From: Escarpia spicata
Taxonomy: Eukaryota; Annelida; Polychaeta; Sabellida; Siboglinidae
NCBI GenBank assembly: GCA_963995525.1
Contig: OZ023214.1
Coordinates: 11,025,928-11,089,927 of the forward strand
Length of the DNA stretch: 64,000 nucleotides
Reading direction: 5' to 3'
Shown here: piece by piece, positions 12,059-31,036 of the stretch
How positions within the stretch are numbered: position 1 is the first letter of the stretch
Layout: each line of letters opens with the position of its first letter
The notes under the pieces: model-generated
Told to the model about the DNA's origin: nothing
Databases searched by the model: none
Seen by the model: the letters and a program-made list of their open reading frames with translations, nothing else
Program-made: the position numbers and the translations under genes

Positions 12059-12250
12059 TGCCTGTTTTTCTGTCTGTCTGTCTATCTGCCTGTCTTTCTG
12101 TCTGTTTGTGTGTCTACCTGTTTTCCTGCCTGTCTGTCTTTCTGTCTGTCTGCCTGTTTTCCTGTTGTTCGTTCTGCCTGCCTGCCCGCCTGACCGCCCG
12201 CTCGCTCGCCCGCCCGCCCGCCCGCCCGCCCGCCCGCCCGCCCGCCTCCC
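12059..12250. repeat. (CTGT)n / (CCCG)n microsatellite
   Basis: Imperfect CTGT/CTGC repeats pass into about a dozen CCCG units (12184-12245). No gene. Confidence 0.9.
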
Positions 12251-12775
12251 TGTTTGTTCTGTATGTCTTTCCGTCTGATCAGTCTGAACTGTTGTAGTCA
12301 GTCAGTTGATGTAACATTGAAATTCCAAAATGTTGTTCATAAAAACTAATAATGATAACATATCTTTGCACATACATCTTTGGAAACCAAGCTCGGAGGT
12401 GCATGGAGATAGATGGATTGGTCAGTCTCAAGAATAAACATTAATAGCAGCAACGACAGTATAAATATGTATTGACTCAGATTAGAAAATTGTCATCTTC
12501 ATTATTTATAGTTCGGACTCAGATCGCACACTTTCATTCTTTCACTGTAAACTTAGATCAAGTCTTCCTTGTTTTAATTCAACACCACTGTTTGGTCTGT
12601 GTATAAATGTTGTTTAGACAGTAATCCAAAGACATCCAAAGTTCAACAACTCGGTCACTGCAGAAGAATGTATTCTGAGGACAAGAAGCACATGTAGTCT
12701 GCATGCTCATCTTGCTGTCAACAAAGCTGTACCAAAGTTCAACCTGTGCAAAAGTTTCCAATGACATCACGTGAT
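12251..12775. other. Intergenic DNA, nothing recognised
   Basis: Only short open frames, with no recognisable similarity or element ends. Confidence 0.45.
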
Positions 12776-13096
12776 GTGTTCAGATAGCTTACACAGTGAT
12801 GTGTTCAGATAGCTTACACAGTGATGTGTTCAGATAGCTTACACAGTGATGTGTTCAGATAGCTTACACAGTGATGTGTTCAGATAGCTTACACAGTGAT
12901 GTGTTCAGATAGCTTACACAGTGATGTGTTCAGATAGCTTACACAGTGATGTGTTCAGATAGCTTACACAGTGATGTGTTCAGATAGCTTACACAGTGAT
13001 GTGTTCAGATAGCTTACACAGTGATGTGTTCAGATAGCTTACACAGTGATGTGTTCAGATAGCTTACACAGTGATGTGTTCAGATAGCTTACACAG
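12776..13096. repeat. 25 bp minisatellite, nearly identical copies
   Basis: About 12.8 head-to-tail copies of a 25 bp unit (core GTGATGTGTTCAGATAGC). The copies are essentially identical, which points to recent expansion or strong homogenisation. Confidence 0.95.
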
Positions 13097-15690
13097 CGTT
13101 TTCCCTAATGATATATCTCTGACCTTAATCTTTTCTTTACTCACATAATGCTTCATTGAAATCAAACTCAACCTATTTTTAACACGCACTACTCACAAGG
13201 GTTAAGTTTCTAATCTGTCAGAAACCAGTCTGGTTACATAACACCTACTCTGCCTCAATTGGTCTTATTCTTAGTCACACAGTGTAACATATTGTTTGTT
13301 GCAATTGTGTAGAATTCTACTGAAAATATAACATACTTACCATGACACATTGACATTATACACCCCTTCTCAATTGCTTGTCCAACAGTCAGCGGCCCTT
13401 TCACAAGGGGTAGAACAGTGTCTAATGTTAAATGAAAGTTGTAGGCAATCAGGTACGCACTGTGTTCACTACCCATGCGTATATATCCTATTCACTGCAT
13501 TGCTGTCAGGTTCTGCTGTGCACCAGTGATTGATCTTTCGACATGGATAGGTTTCGACTGCTTTGACAGTTAGCAAAATGAGTAAACATGTGTCTAGAAC
13601 TAGTCAGCTGCCAACAGACCTAGCCAATGCGATGTCGTCTCAAGGGTTCTGTCAGTGAAAGCTGGGTGAACCGTGCACAGTAACAGTTGTACTGTATGTA
13701 CGCCGAGATCAGCAGACAACAGCAATGACTGCTGAATAGTGATCATGTGAATATATTTACATAACAACAAAGACGTCGAGACACATGTTATCTCTCTCTC
13801 TCTCTCTCTGTCTGGCTTGATGAAGATATTTGTTTCTGGCTCTGTGTATAGGCTCAACCTTCGGTTGTATTTACAAAGTTGGCAGTTATGTTTTAAAAGT
13901 ACTAATACTGAACATGACTATTTTATACAAATAATAAATAAACAGTAACATTTTATGTAATAAGTTTATAATTATATGAATAGATTTAGGTATTTCTACA
14001 GGCCCGTAGCCAGGGGGATTCACGGGGTTCATGTGAACCCCCTTTTTGTGAACCCTCTTTCTCCAAAATGTGAACCCCCCTCAAAATTGCATCTTTAAAA
14101 TGTGAATCACTAATTATATTCCATGTTTCTCAAAAACTTTAACCCCCCGCCCCTAAAAGCTGCTGGATAGTGTTCAAGCATTACAAGGAATGTCAAGAAA
14201 GCCTGGTTTGTGCAGATGAGAACTGTTATCTATTAAGTGATCATCACTGAATGTATGGGAGCCTGGCTGAGGGGTCTGTCTCCAATGCCATGTGTGAAAA
14301 GGGCAGTCATTAGAGGAATGTGTGTCAAAGGACCATTGCATCCAATTAGCCATGCAGAAAGACTTCATACTATCCCAGGGTCTCCTGTTATGAAAACACA
14401 TGGGGTAATAAATAGAAGAAGCCAATTTAATACGAAATGTAAAATTATGAGTCCTAATTGTAGTCATTCAAAGGTTACAGATGCAGACAAAATACTGGTG
14501 AATGAACTGGGTGACGATGATTAAATAATTATGAGCATATAAATTAAGCCATATAAAATAATTCATTATTTCTCATCAGAACTCTGTTAAAAAGTGAACG
14601 AAAGATGCGGCTTTTTATTTTTAATGCAGCTGTATGCTGATTAAGGTAACTACCGACTGTCAAAGAGGCAATTCTCAACAATCAACAAGCCATGAGTGTA
14701 TTTCTTACAAGCTGCAGACCCAGTAGACAAACTCATCTGGCTTAACACAAATCATAATTTTCATCTGTTGAGCTGAAACGTGAATTTCGATGAATAATTG
14801 TATTTAACCACTGCAAAATAAAGTTTAGCTTCACCTATTTTAAAATGCGCGTGCTGTTGAAAAATCGTGTAATTGCGTGGCTGTATGGTTGCCGAAATAC
14901 TGTGGCTGCTAGTTGCATGTTTGTAGATCTCAGAAAGGGGAGCCTTATCGCTGATGAGAAGGCAAGAATGTGTGAAGGGCCTTTATTATTAATTATTAAG
15001 TCCATTTTGTGTTCCGTATAGTTGTAAAATATAGTTTGTGTTTCCTGGAGTCAGTGTGGTGTGCAGGATATGGTACTTGACTGTTTGACGCCTAGAATTT
15101 AATTCAAATTCCACAAGACGACAGCATTTTTAAAATCTTCTATTTACCAGGCATGTTTTATAAAGGTTTGTTAATTTACTAACTTAATTATGTTTATGAT
15201 AAGTTATGGAACTTTTGCACATCAGATCAGATAAATATAATGTATTAATTCAGTGAAAACCAGATTGTAATTGTCACACTTTAATTGTTTATTCTGACAA
15301 ATAACTTGGACACACCCACACTCCTCAGTGCCTCGTTTATTATATTAATGTGAACATATTCAAAACAACTGCACACACGGCAAAGAGTTTCGAGTAAATA
15401 ATTCAGTTATATTAACAACATACTATCACTGCGTGTTGGCTTTTATGAATACAATTGGGTGTAAATTAGGTTTGATCAGGCAACAAAATGGATACCAATC
15501 TCTACAGACCACATATGAGTCCCACTTTGTTTGAAAATGCACCCCCAAAACGACCTCGTTATGGGCCTGCTGGGGCTGCTAATGTGATGTTTGTATGTAA
15601 GATGAATTAATATAAGACGAAACCACATGGTCCACCAATCTCACACCCACTTCATTGTTCTTCCAGTTAGAAATGTAACCTTCTGCATTA
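13097..15690. other. Intergenic DNA with a transposon-like terminal motif
   Basis: A short (TC)n tract lies at about 13790-13808. The segment from about 14002 begins GGCCCGTAGCCAGGGGG, a motif often found at the ends of decayed DNA transposons, with a stem-like GTTCATGTGAACCCCC just after. An open frame at 14237-14524 has no recognisable similarity. The rest shows nothing I can name. Confidence 0.4.
13341..13476 (-). CDS. Possible isolated exon, unknown protein
   Basis: An ATG-initiated frame at 13476 with protein-like composition (includes LTVGQAIEKGCIMSM) runs into a strong splice donor, CATG|GTAAGTATG, at 13341/13340. I do not recognise the protein. No partner exon was found on the minus strand below it, so it may be a decayed transposon exon or chance. 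Confidence 0.2.
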
Positions 15691-16192
15691 TGAGCCCTCA
15701 CATGCATGCACACATACACATGCACGCATACACACGCACGCATACGCATGCACACACACACACACATCTGTATTGTAATGTTAGTGTTCTGGCATAATAA
15801 AAGTGCTGGCCCGCACTGACACAACCACACACACACACGTGATTGTGCATTCTTACTTTGGCATTTTGCTGCAACTGAATACTGCTAACAGTCCAACGCA
15901 ACCTGTTTTTGCCCACCTAAGGCAGGATGTCACTGCTCACCTTGCATCCTTATAATTACTTTACACAGTGGCTGACTGACGAGATGTGTCTATTGGCTAT
16001 ACCTAACACAATGTGACAGACAGACAGACAGGATGGATAGACGGACAGATGGAGAGATGGAAAGACGGACAGACAGACGGACGGACGGATGGACGGACAG
16101 ACAGACAGACCGACGGACGGACGGACAGACCGACAGATGGACCAACCACCTGACGGACAGACGGACAGACGGACAGACAGACTGGCCATCAT
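15691..16192. repeat. (CA)n-rich tract and (GACA)n/(GACG)n microsatellite
   Basis: CA/CACG-rich repeats occupy 15700-15840, and interrupted GACA/GACG/GATG tetranucleotide repeats occupy about 16015-16190. The open frames across them are repeat artefacts. Confidence 0.9.
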
Positions 16193-16544
16193 GCGGGCAG
16201 GTTTAAACTACCATTAACAAGATTTCCATCCAGAATAAAAAGAAACCACAGATGGCAGGTGGATGAGGCAACCGTTGGCTTATCGATCTGTTTATCAACA
16301 TCTGTTCATCTTCATTATACCCACCCTTCTGGGAGAGTCGTCAGTTTTGTTTGAATGAATACTTTTTGCATCTAATCTATACTGTTCTATCACTAATCTT
16401 AAACTCGTACGTCATCTACTATGTGATATATAAATCTGACGACATCATTATGTCTAGATAGAGGTGATTCAGGGACCATTATAGTCATCAGGGGCGTAGC
16501 TAGCTGTACGCACATACGCCAGTGCTTCCACATCAATTTGGTAA

Positions 16545-16640
16545 ACAAAATCTCTCTTTACACAATCCTCCAAATGCAGTCTTGGTCGCCATCGTAATGA
16601 TAATGTTGTACCCCTTCCGCTTGGCAATTGAATTGTCATC
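16545..16640 (-). mobile_element. LINE 3'-end fragment (inverted relative to 17390-17770)
   Basis: The reverse strand reads ACTGCATTTGGAGGATTGTG followed by TAAAGAGAGATTT, identical to part of the plus-strand LINE fragment near 17611-17653. It is a small inverted copy whose similarity ends abruptly after GAGATTT. A GGCGTAGCTAGC motif at 16493 resembles a transposon end. Confidence 0.6.
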
Positions 16641-16682
16641 ATCCATTTGGAACAACTTATCAATATTTGTAATACATGATCA

Positions 16683-17054
16683 TGGAATAAAGTTAGCAGA
16701 AGCACACGGCAGACACCGTGGTAAGTTAGCAGAAGCACAAGGCAGACACCGTGGTAAGTTAGCAGAAGCACACGGCAGACACCGTGGTAAGTTAGCAGAA
16801 GCACACGGCAGACACCGTGGTAAGTTAGCAGAAGCACATGGCAGACACCGTGGTAAGTTAGCAGAAGCACACGGCAGACACCGTGGTAAGTTAGCAGAAG
16901 CACACGGCAGACACCGTGGTAAGTTAGCAGAAGCACACGGCAGACACCGTGGTAAGTTAGCAGAAGCACACCGCAGACACCGTGGTAAGTTAGCAGAAGC
17001 ACACGGCAGACACCGTGGTAAGTTAGCAGAAGCACACGGCAGACACCGTGGTAA
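16683..17054. repeat. 33 bp minisatellite containing a GTAAGT core
   Basis: About 11 copies of a 33 bp unit (AAGTTAGCAGAAGCACAC, then GGCAGACACCGTGGT). Each unit holds a CACGG...CCGTG inverted repeat and, across the unit join, GTG|GTAAGT, a strong 5' splice-site consensus on the plus strand. Because 33 is a multiple of 3, both strands are open throughout; I do not regard either frame as a gene. Confidence 0.93.
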
Positions 17055-17389
17055 GCGGGTGGCCTGGGGCAAAGGGTTCCCTGCAAAGAAAATTTCATCA
17101 TTCACTTGTAACAATTTGTCAATGCTTTGACGACATCCAGGGGATAGGATTTCCAGAAGCATGCAAGGCTCTGAAGTCAGTAAGCTGAAGGCATCCTAGA
17201 TCCTGTGTGTGCAAAGATGACACATACAAATATACCTGGAGGGGAAGAAACTAAAACAAACAGGCACCTTTGTACACCTGGACGGTGCGCCAGACACATA
17301 TTGTGTAAGTTCAAGGGAAAGGTGCCGTGACACCAGCACACTTGTATGGCCTAGACAAGGGGACTATGACAGTGACGAAAAAACAACAG

Positions 17390-17770
17390 GAGATGGTACA
17401 GGTTTGCGAACACAACTGGGTCGGAATAATTGCGCGAGTGAACAAGTGAAGAATGGAGGAACTGAGGGAGGAGGTCGGTGTGAGAGAAAGTTTCCAGAGG
17501 AAGCTGGTGAGGAGTCGGCTGAAGTGGGCTGGGCAGGTAGAGCAAATGGAAGGAGAACGGTTAGCGAAGAAAGCAGATGCTCGGAGAGTGGAAGGGAAAA
17601 GGGGACGACGATGACCAAGACTGCATTTGGAGGATTGTGTAAAGAGAGATTTGGATGGATTGGGAGAGGAGTGGAGTATGAGAGTAAAAGATAGAGGGGA
17701 GTGGAGAGGGCTGATGAGACAGCAGTGCAAGAAAAGTGAGGTCAGAGAAACAGAAAAGAAAACATAAATC
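17390..17770 (+). mobile_element. LINE 3'-end fragment
   Basis: Allowing frame changes, it translates to the C-terminal tail of a non-LTR retrotransposon: NNWV near the start, RLKWAGQVERMEGERLAKKA (about 17517-17575), RPRLHLEDCVKRDL, and a tryptophan-rich end. The same tail type occurs at 63297-63654 and, reversed, at 21397-21630. No reverse transcriptase core is present. Confidence 0.7.
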
Positions 17771-18516
17771 GAGGATCAGTTGAGGCCAGCCTCACCCTGC
17801 AGATATGGGGAAAGACGAGGAGAATAACAACATATGATATACTGTACATCCACCCTTACCGTGGATGGTGGTTACGTAGGAGTCATGTGTTTTCTCCATT
17901 ACCCAGGTTTTCATGCTTTATATCGACCTCAAAATGCACCAGATTGTCATTGATTACACAGCCACTAAAATTCTGGATCATCAGAGTGTTCTGCTTCCAC
18001 ACGCATTTATGCCTACCGGTAGCTATGCCCCTGATCATGTACACATCTCATGCTGACGTCAGAGAAACTAGGAGAAGTTGTCTAGGAATAAAAACACATA
18101 TGACTTGGCCGGTTTGACAACTTACAGAAGTGTCAATGTTCGCTCTTAGGGGACAGTATCAAAGACACAACACAAGTTACTTGGTGCATGTGTCAGTTTG
18201 TTAAATTATGAGACAGCACGATCTTAGGTGTACCCAGTGGTAGGATTGGTGGCAGGTGACCCAGAACTGTCATGTTGAAACAGCAGCAATGTTTTGTATC
18301 ATAGTGATGGCCACTGAATGTTACAGTTTTGGTAAAATCACAAGTTTTCTTTGTTGTACTGTAGTTTTCACTAATGCTTAGTCACGTATTTTAGGTCATA
18401 AAGTTTAAACTAGAACTTTATGTTAATCTATTTTGTTTCCAATAGTCTCCGAGTCACTGTGAATGTGCACACATTAATAGACATGAGCAGTCAAAATCAA
18501 ACTATTGTCGAAAATA
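17771..18516. other. Intergenic DNA, nothing recognised
   Basis: No supported gene, repeat or element end. Confidence 0.4.
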
Positions 18517-18790
18517 ACACCTACCTGCATTCTAGCTACCTTAGTTTGCCAAGTATGAATATTAACATCTACTTGCATTCCATCTACTTGAGTTTGCCAT
18601 GTATGAATAATAACACCTACTTGCATTATATTTACCTGGGTTTGCCCAGTGTGAGAAGCAACACCTACTTGCATTCTATCTAACAGAGTTGCCATTTATC
18701 TAACAGAGTTTACCAAGTATGACTAGTAACCCCTACATGCACTCTCTCTACCTGAGTTTACCAAGTATTAGTAACACCTACCTGCACACA
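18517..18790. repeat. ~48 bp degenerate tandem repeat
   Basis: Five to six degenerate copies of a unit containing ACACCTACTTGCATT followed by TTTGCCAAGTATGA. Divergence between copies indicates an older array. Confidence 0.8.
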
Positions 18791-18987
18791 GGTATAACCA
18801 CTTTAGTTGCTGTTATATACGTCACTTAGGGCATTTTATACAATGCGTCTACTCTTATCACAACTTGCGCCAGACAATGAACTTACACCACTAACGGATG
18901 CATTCCACATGAATGGACAAATGTTTTGGGTCACCTATTTTCCAGGTTACTGCACAATTATTGGAGAGGTACACAGCAGCAATTGGA

Positions 18988-19050
18988 ATGAATGTGTGAA
19001 ATAAACATTTTATTTATTTATTTATGTGTCATTCCCCTGAGGCTGAAATG
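18988..19050 (+). repeat. Dispersed repeat tail (second copy at 26311-26365)
   Basis: The segment TGTGAAATAAACATTTTATT through TGTCATTCCCCTGAGGCTGA recurs with few changes at about 26311-26365, just upstream of a COG7 splice acceptor. Probably the 3' end of a transposon family. Confidence 0.6.
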
Positions 19051-19395
19051 TTACCAAGGGAAACATTGTGACCTGTTTCCGAGGTACGGTAGTGGAAAAG
19101 TTTATGTTCATGTAATTGTTTAACAACAATGTAGTTGTCGCAATGAAGTATTCTATGCTCTATATGCTGGCGTAAACAGGGACTGTAATCTGCAAAGTGG
19201 TTGTTGGCAGGGGGCTGTTGTTAAACCTAAATCTATGTTGCTAAGCTTTTTATTGACAGCAGGCACAATAAATATGTCAGACAATTAGGATTTAACATCA
19301 ATTTTGTAGTGACAATGAGTTGCAATGGTTTTGTGAGTGGCAATAAAACGTTTAAAATAGTTACCTTCTTTGTAGCGCTAATGTGAACTTTGATA

Positions 19396-20566
19396 CCAGA
19401 ATACCAGTCATGTGGATTGACAGTGACAGAATACCGGTCATGCGGATTGACAGTGACAGAACACCGGTCATGCGGATTGACAGTGACAGAACACCAGTCA
19501 TGTGGATTGACAGTGACAGAATACCAGTCATGTGGATTGACAGTGACAGAATACCAGTCATGTGGATTGACAGTGACAGAACACCGGTCATGCGGATTGA
19601 CAGTGACAGAACACCGGTCATGCGGATTGACAGTGACAGAACACCAGTCATGTGGATTGAGAGTGACAGAATACCGGTCATGCGGATTGACAGTGACAGA
19701 ATACCGGTCATGTTGATTGACAGTGACAGAACACCAGTCATGTGGATTGAGAGTGACAGAACACCGGTCATGCGGATTGACAGTGACAGAATACCGGTCA
19801 TGCGGATTGACAGTGACAGAATACCGGTCATGCGGATTGACAGTGACAGAATACCGGTCATGCGGATTGACAGTGACAGAACACCGGTCATGCGGATTGA
19901 CAGTGACAGAATACCGGTCATGTGGATTGACAGTGACAGAATACCGGTCATGTGGATTGACAGTGACAGAACACTGGTCATGTGGATTGACAGTGACAGA
20001 ATACCGGTCATGTGGATTGACAGTGACAGAACACCGGTCATGTGGATTGACAGTGACAGAACACCGGTCGTGTGGATTGACAGTGACAGAACACCGGTCA
20101 TGTGGATTGACAGTGACAGAACACCGGTCGTGTGGATTGACAGTGACAGAACACCGGTCATGTGGATTGACAGTGACAGAACACTGGTCATGTGGATTGA
20201 CAGTGACAGAACACCGGTCATGTGGATTGACAGTGACAGAACACCGGTCATGTGGATTGATTGTGACAGAATACCGGTCATGCGGATTGACAGTGACAGA
20301 ACACCGGTCATGTTGATTGACAGTGACAGAACACCGGTCATGTGGATTGACAGTGACAGAATACCGGTCATGTTGATTGACAGTGACAGAACACCGGTCA
20401 TGTGGATTGACAGTGACAGAATACCGGTCATGTTGATTGACAGTGACAGAACACCAGTCATGTGGATTGACAGTGACAGAACACCGGTCATGTGGATTGA
20501 CAGTGACAGAATACTGGTCTTGTGGATTGACAGTGACAGAATATGAATCATGTGGATTGACATGCA
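19396..20566. repeat. 30 bp minisatellite, ~39 copies
   Basis: Head-to-tail 30 bp units (core GGATTGACAGTGACAGAACA, then CCGGTCATGT) with a few recurrent variant sites (ATACC/ACACC, CGG/TGG, CGGTC/CAGTC). It yields open frames of several hundred codons on both strands (10-residue repeats), a consequence of the unit length. No transmembrane, signal or domain feature supports a protein. Confidence 0.95.
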
Positions 20567-21396
20567 TTAGTGCAATCTTGTGGATATAAAATATGTCTTC
20601 TGTGAAGATTAAACTTTCATGGTTTTAACCTCAGATGTGTGTCATTGAAATAATACCAACAAATAAATGGTGAGTTTGTCTAGAGCTGTGATGCTGCATT
20701 GGTACACATAAGTTGTGTTTAACTAAGCTGAGTACGGATGTTTACAGCAAAGAGGATGATATCATGTGGTTATTAATAATGATCCAGTGACTACTTTCAA
20801 ACTGTTGACACAGTTGGTATTTGGTTGGATTACCGTCTGCGAGGGCACTCAAGTAAAGGTTCGTGTCAGCTGTATAACCTAGTACATGAAAAGGGTGTGA
20901 TGTAACACGAGACACATGACCACTGGACATATAATCATGTGATGCTGTTATGTGAAATCCTTGTTGTTCTTGGTCTCTGGGTCATACTCGCACACTTACA
21001 ATGTTTAACTCTAAATAAAATACAACACAACATTTGTCATATTCCTTTTACCTATACTTGTTTTTCATACCAGTGATAATCAGTGATACTGTAAATATTT
21101 CAAGGATTCAATACTAAAAAGGACTAATTTAAATCTATTAATTTATAATACCATTTACACTACCAGTCAAGTTTTGTAACTACATCATTCTATTTAATTG
21201 TCCTGACTTTCAAGTGTATTTTTATTCAACTTATATTTATAAAATACATGCTCATATATTGGGAGTACTATTGATTATTGTGCATTTGAGTACGGTAAGT
21301 TGAGTCATTTTGCAATTAAACATAGAAAGCTGTGTTAATATAGTTTAAATAGAGATCCTTTATAAATGCTTAACGCAAATTTGACTTGAATGAGAC
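20567..21396. other. Intergenic DNA, nothing recognised
   Basis: AT-rich, no supported gene. Confidence 0.4.
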
Positions 21397-21630
21397 TTAA
21401 ATGCCTAGGCCAATTTGATCCCTTGCTATCTGCCTGGATGTCACACCCTTCCATTTCGTCCTGTCTAGAGCACACCACTCTGATGTTAAAATCACGAGTC
21501 CAGTGTCCTGTCTAACTTGGTCACTCCACCTCTTCCGCGGCCTTCCTCTTTTCCTGTGCCCTTTAAAGTCTTCATTGAAAGCTATTTTATGAGGTTTTTG
21601 TTTGGCATATGGCAGACATGTCCAAACCAC
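21397..21630 (-). mobile_element. LINE 3'-end fragment
   Basis: The minus strand encodes a decayed non-LTR retrotransposon C-terminus with the characteristic GHRKRGRPRKRWSDQVRQDT motif, followed by a tryptophan- and basic-rich end. It lacks any catalytic domain. Confidence 0.7.
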
Positions 21631-21727
21631 CAGAGTCTTCTATGTCTGATGACATCTGAGATGGATTCAGGGGTGAATGTCTCATCTCTGATCTGGCTAT
21701 TTCGTAGTCTGTCTGCACTTTAATTGC

Positions 21728-21862
21728 AGCATGGCTGAATGCTTCCCTGAGAAGTTGAGATGGAGTTTGATTGAACAGGTCTGCCAGGGAGTAAAGTGTA
21801 ATGCACTTTCAGCAGTACTAAGGACTGGATATTGCGCTATATAAGAACTTACTTTCACCTTT
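21728..21862 (+). repeat. SINE 3' part, just upstream of a COG7 acceptor
   Basis: This matches 29101-29240 (GCAGCATGGCTGAATGC, GGTCTGCCAGGGAGTAAAG, then a GGACTGGAT...CTATATAAGAACTTAC tail). It lies about 40 bp upstream of the acceptor of the first COG7 exon in the window. Confidence 0.75.
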
Positions 21863-21904
21863 GTCTTTAGTTATTGTAACAAGAGACAAACATTTTGTTT
21901 TCAG

Positions 21905-29419
<7,515 letters not shown>

Positions 29420-30720
29420 CCCCCCTGGGGGTAATGCCACTCATGTTAGGGGTGATCTCGTGTGTAAGTCCAAAAAGCAGTGTTTAGTGTTGATTCCCAC
29501 CTCCACCCACGCCACCTTTACATTTTGGGGGACGTGAGATTTCGAGCAATTCAAAATGGCTGCAAAAACCAGAGGTAATAGCCGTTATGGTGCGTGGCTC
29601 AGATCCATATCAGCGTCAGTGTGCATTAATATACATTCCATTCAATAGGTGGCGACTCTGTAGTGGTTTATATTTCCTTTGACATGTGTGATGACAAAAT
29701 CACTACCCGCCAATATGTAATGCTGTATGTTTTTTCGGGACTTTGCGAACCTTTGCGACTGCCCCTTAGGGTTCTGTGTGTAGACCATTATGTCAGGTGG
29801 AGGGGAGATTTGGTGGATGTTTCTCAAATATGTCAAGGTGAAATCAGTCTTAATGGATGTCGGTTATGAGTGGTCTGTGCACCGCCCAAACTATTTTCTT
29901 ACATAACTCATGTTGGAATTAAAAAGTTACCATTGAATTTGTGTTAAGCAGTAAGAAAACTGCTTTGGAATTGTAGGACACTGTCGAGGCATACTTATTT
30001 TATTCGTAGCAAGATAAATCAAATTAAAACTATTAAAACATAAACATTTTAAACAGGTAATACCTTTAAATGATATTGTTGAACAAGGCTAGGTAACCTA
30101 AAGTGTTACCAAATGGCAGTGATTTAGTTTCAGCATTTAGGCAAACCAAGTATTTGGATGGCACCATTATCTACAAACTTAGTAATGTCTCACACGATTT
30201 TCATAATATTGACATGATCGTATAAAAATGCATTATACTCTTAATAATGTTATATATAATTATAATAAAATTATGATGATGACTGGTTGGTTTCAGAATT
30301 GTGTTGACTATGTTACCAGTATGGCTTCAATGGTTTATATGGATCATTGTGTTATTCAAAGCGAATGACTTATTAATATGTATATGTTTGTATATAGCTG
30401 GGATGTTTAATAAAAGGGATGTAAAAAGTGTATTTTTTTTATACCAGAGACTGCAGATTGTTGGCCATTTCAGATAAATAGCAAAACCTGATTTTACATA
30501 CATAGTAAATGATCTTCTCATCTCCTTATCTTCTTGCACAGCAAACGGGCAATGTTTGGTGAGGTGAATTTACCAATTTGCCAACAGTTACCATATGCAA
30601 GAGTACACCAGGTGTCCAAGACATTCAAAACCTATACGTGCTTAACTTAATAGTTCTGGCATTTTACCACTGGTTAATTAATGCAATTATTTGGTATTTT
30701 TTAAAGTTCACATAGTTTCG
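29420..30720. other. COG7 3' untranslated region and intergenic DNA
   Basis: No coding sequence is recognised. AATAAA-type signals on the plus strand occur near 30263 and 30409 and could end the COG7 transcript; this is weak evidence. Confidence 0.4.
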
Positions 30721-30726
30721 TCGTAC

Positions 30727-30885
30727 AGTGGAACCTCGCTTTACGGTTACCTTAGTAATACAGTCACCTCTCAGTTAAGGTGACCCTAGGAGTCCCAAAT
30801 TTTGTCCATATACAGGAAAGTATAGGATAATAGTTCCGCTAATAGGGTCACCTCGCTATTCACGTCACTTTTGCCCAGTCCCAAG
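30727..30885. repeat. Tigger/pogo-like MITE fragment
   Basis: Begins TACAGTGGAACCTCGCT and contains GGGTCACCTCGCTATTCACG. A second partial copy at about 38535-38638 ends in GTGAGGTTCCACTGTA, the inverted form of the same terminus. TA-flanked CAGTGGAACCTC ends are typical of pogo/Tigger-like elements. Confidence 0.6.
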
Positions 30886-31036
30886 TGTAATTATTTATTC
30901 TTATTTTCGATTGAAATAGTTCTGTCATTTTCCACAATATTTATCTTATACATTTAGTTAGCAATTACGATTCACATAAACTGTGTTGAATTGGGCGCTT
31001 ACAGAAGATGCATTTTAAAACATTTATTTAGTTTAT

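Noticed and set aside
12776..13096. CRISPR-like array
   Set aside because: Units are directly abutting with no unique spacers, and the DNA is animal nuclear. The same applies to the other arrays.
14237..14524. Possible 95-residue protein
   Set aside because: No similarity recognised and no splice or start support; it sits next to a transposon-like terminal motif.
16680..17162. Cysteine-rich repeat protein (minus strand) from the 33 bp array
   Set aside because: Frame is open on both strands because of the unit length; no supporting signal or domain.
19233..20567. Open frames of 387-444 codons over the 30 bp array
   Set aside because: Tandem-repeat artefact; equally open on both strands and no domain outside the repeat.
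13097..21904. Upstream COG7 exons
   Set aside because: I looked for the expected residues preceding the ERCVQLSNG exon on the plus strand and found no splice-bounded match; they may lie outside the window or be missed by eye.
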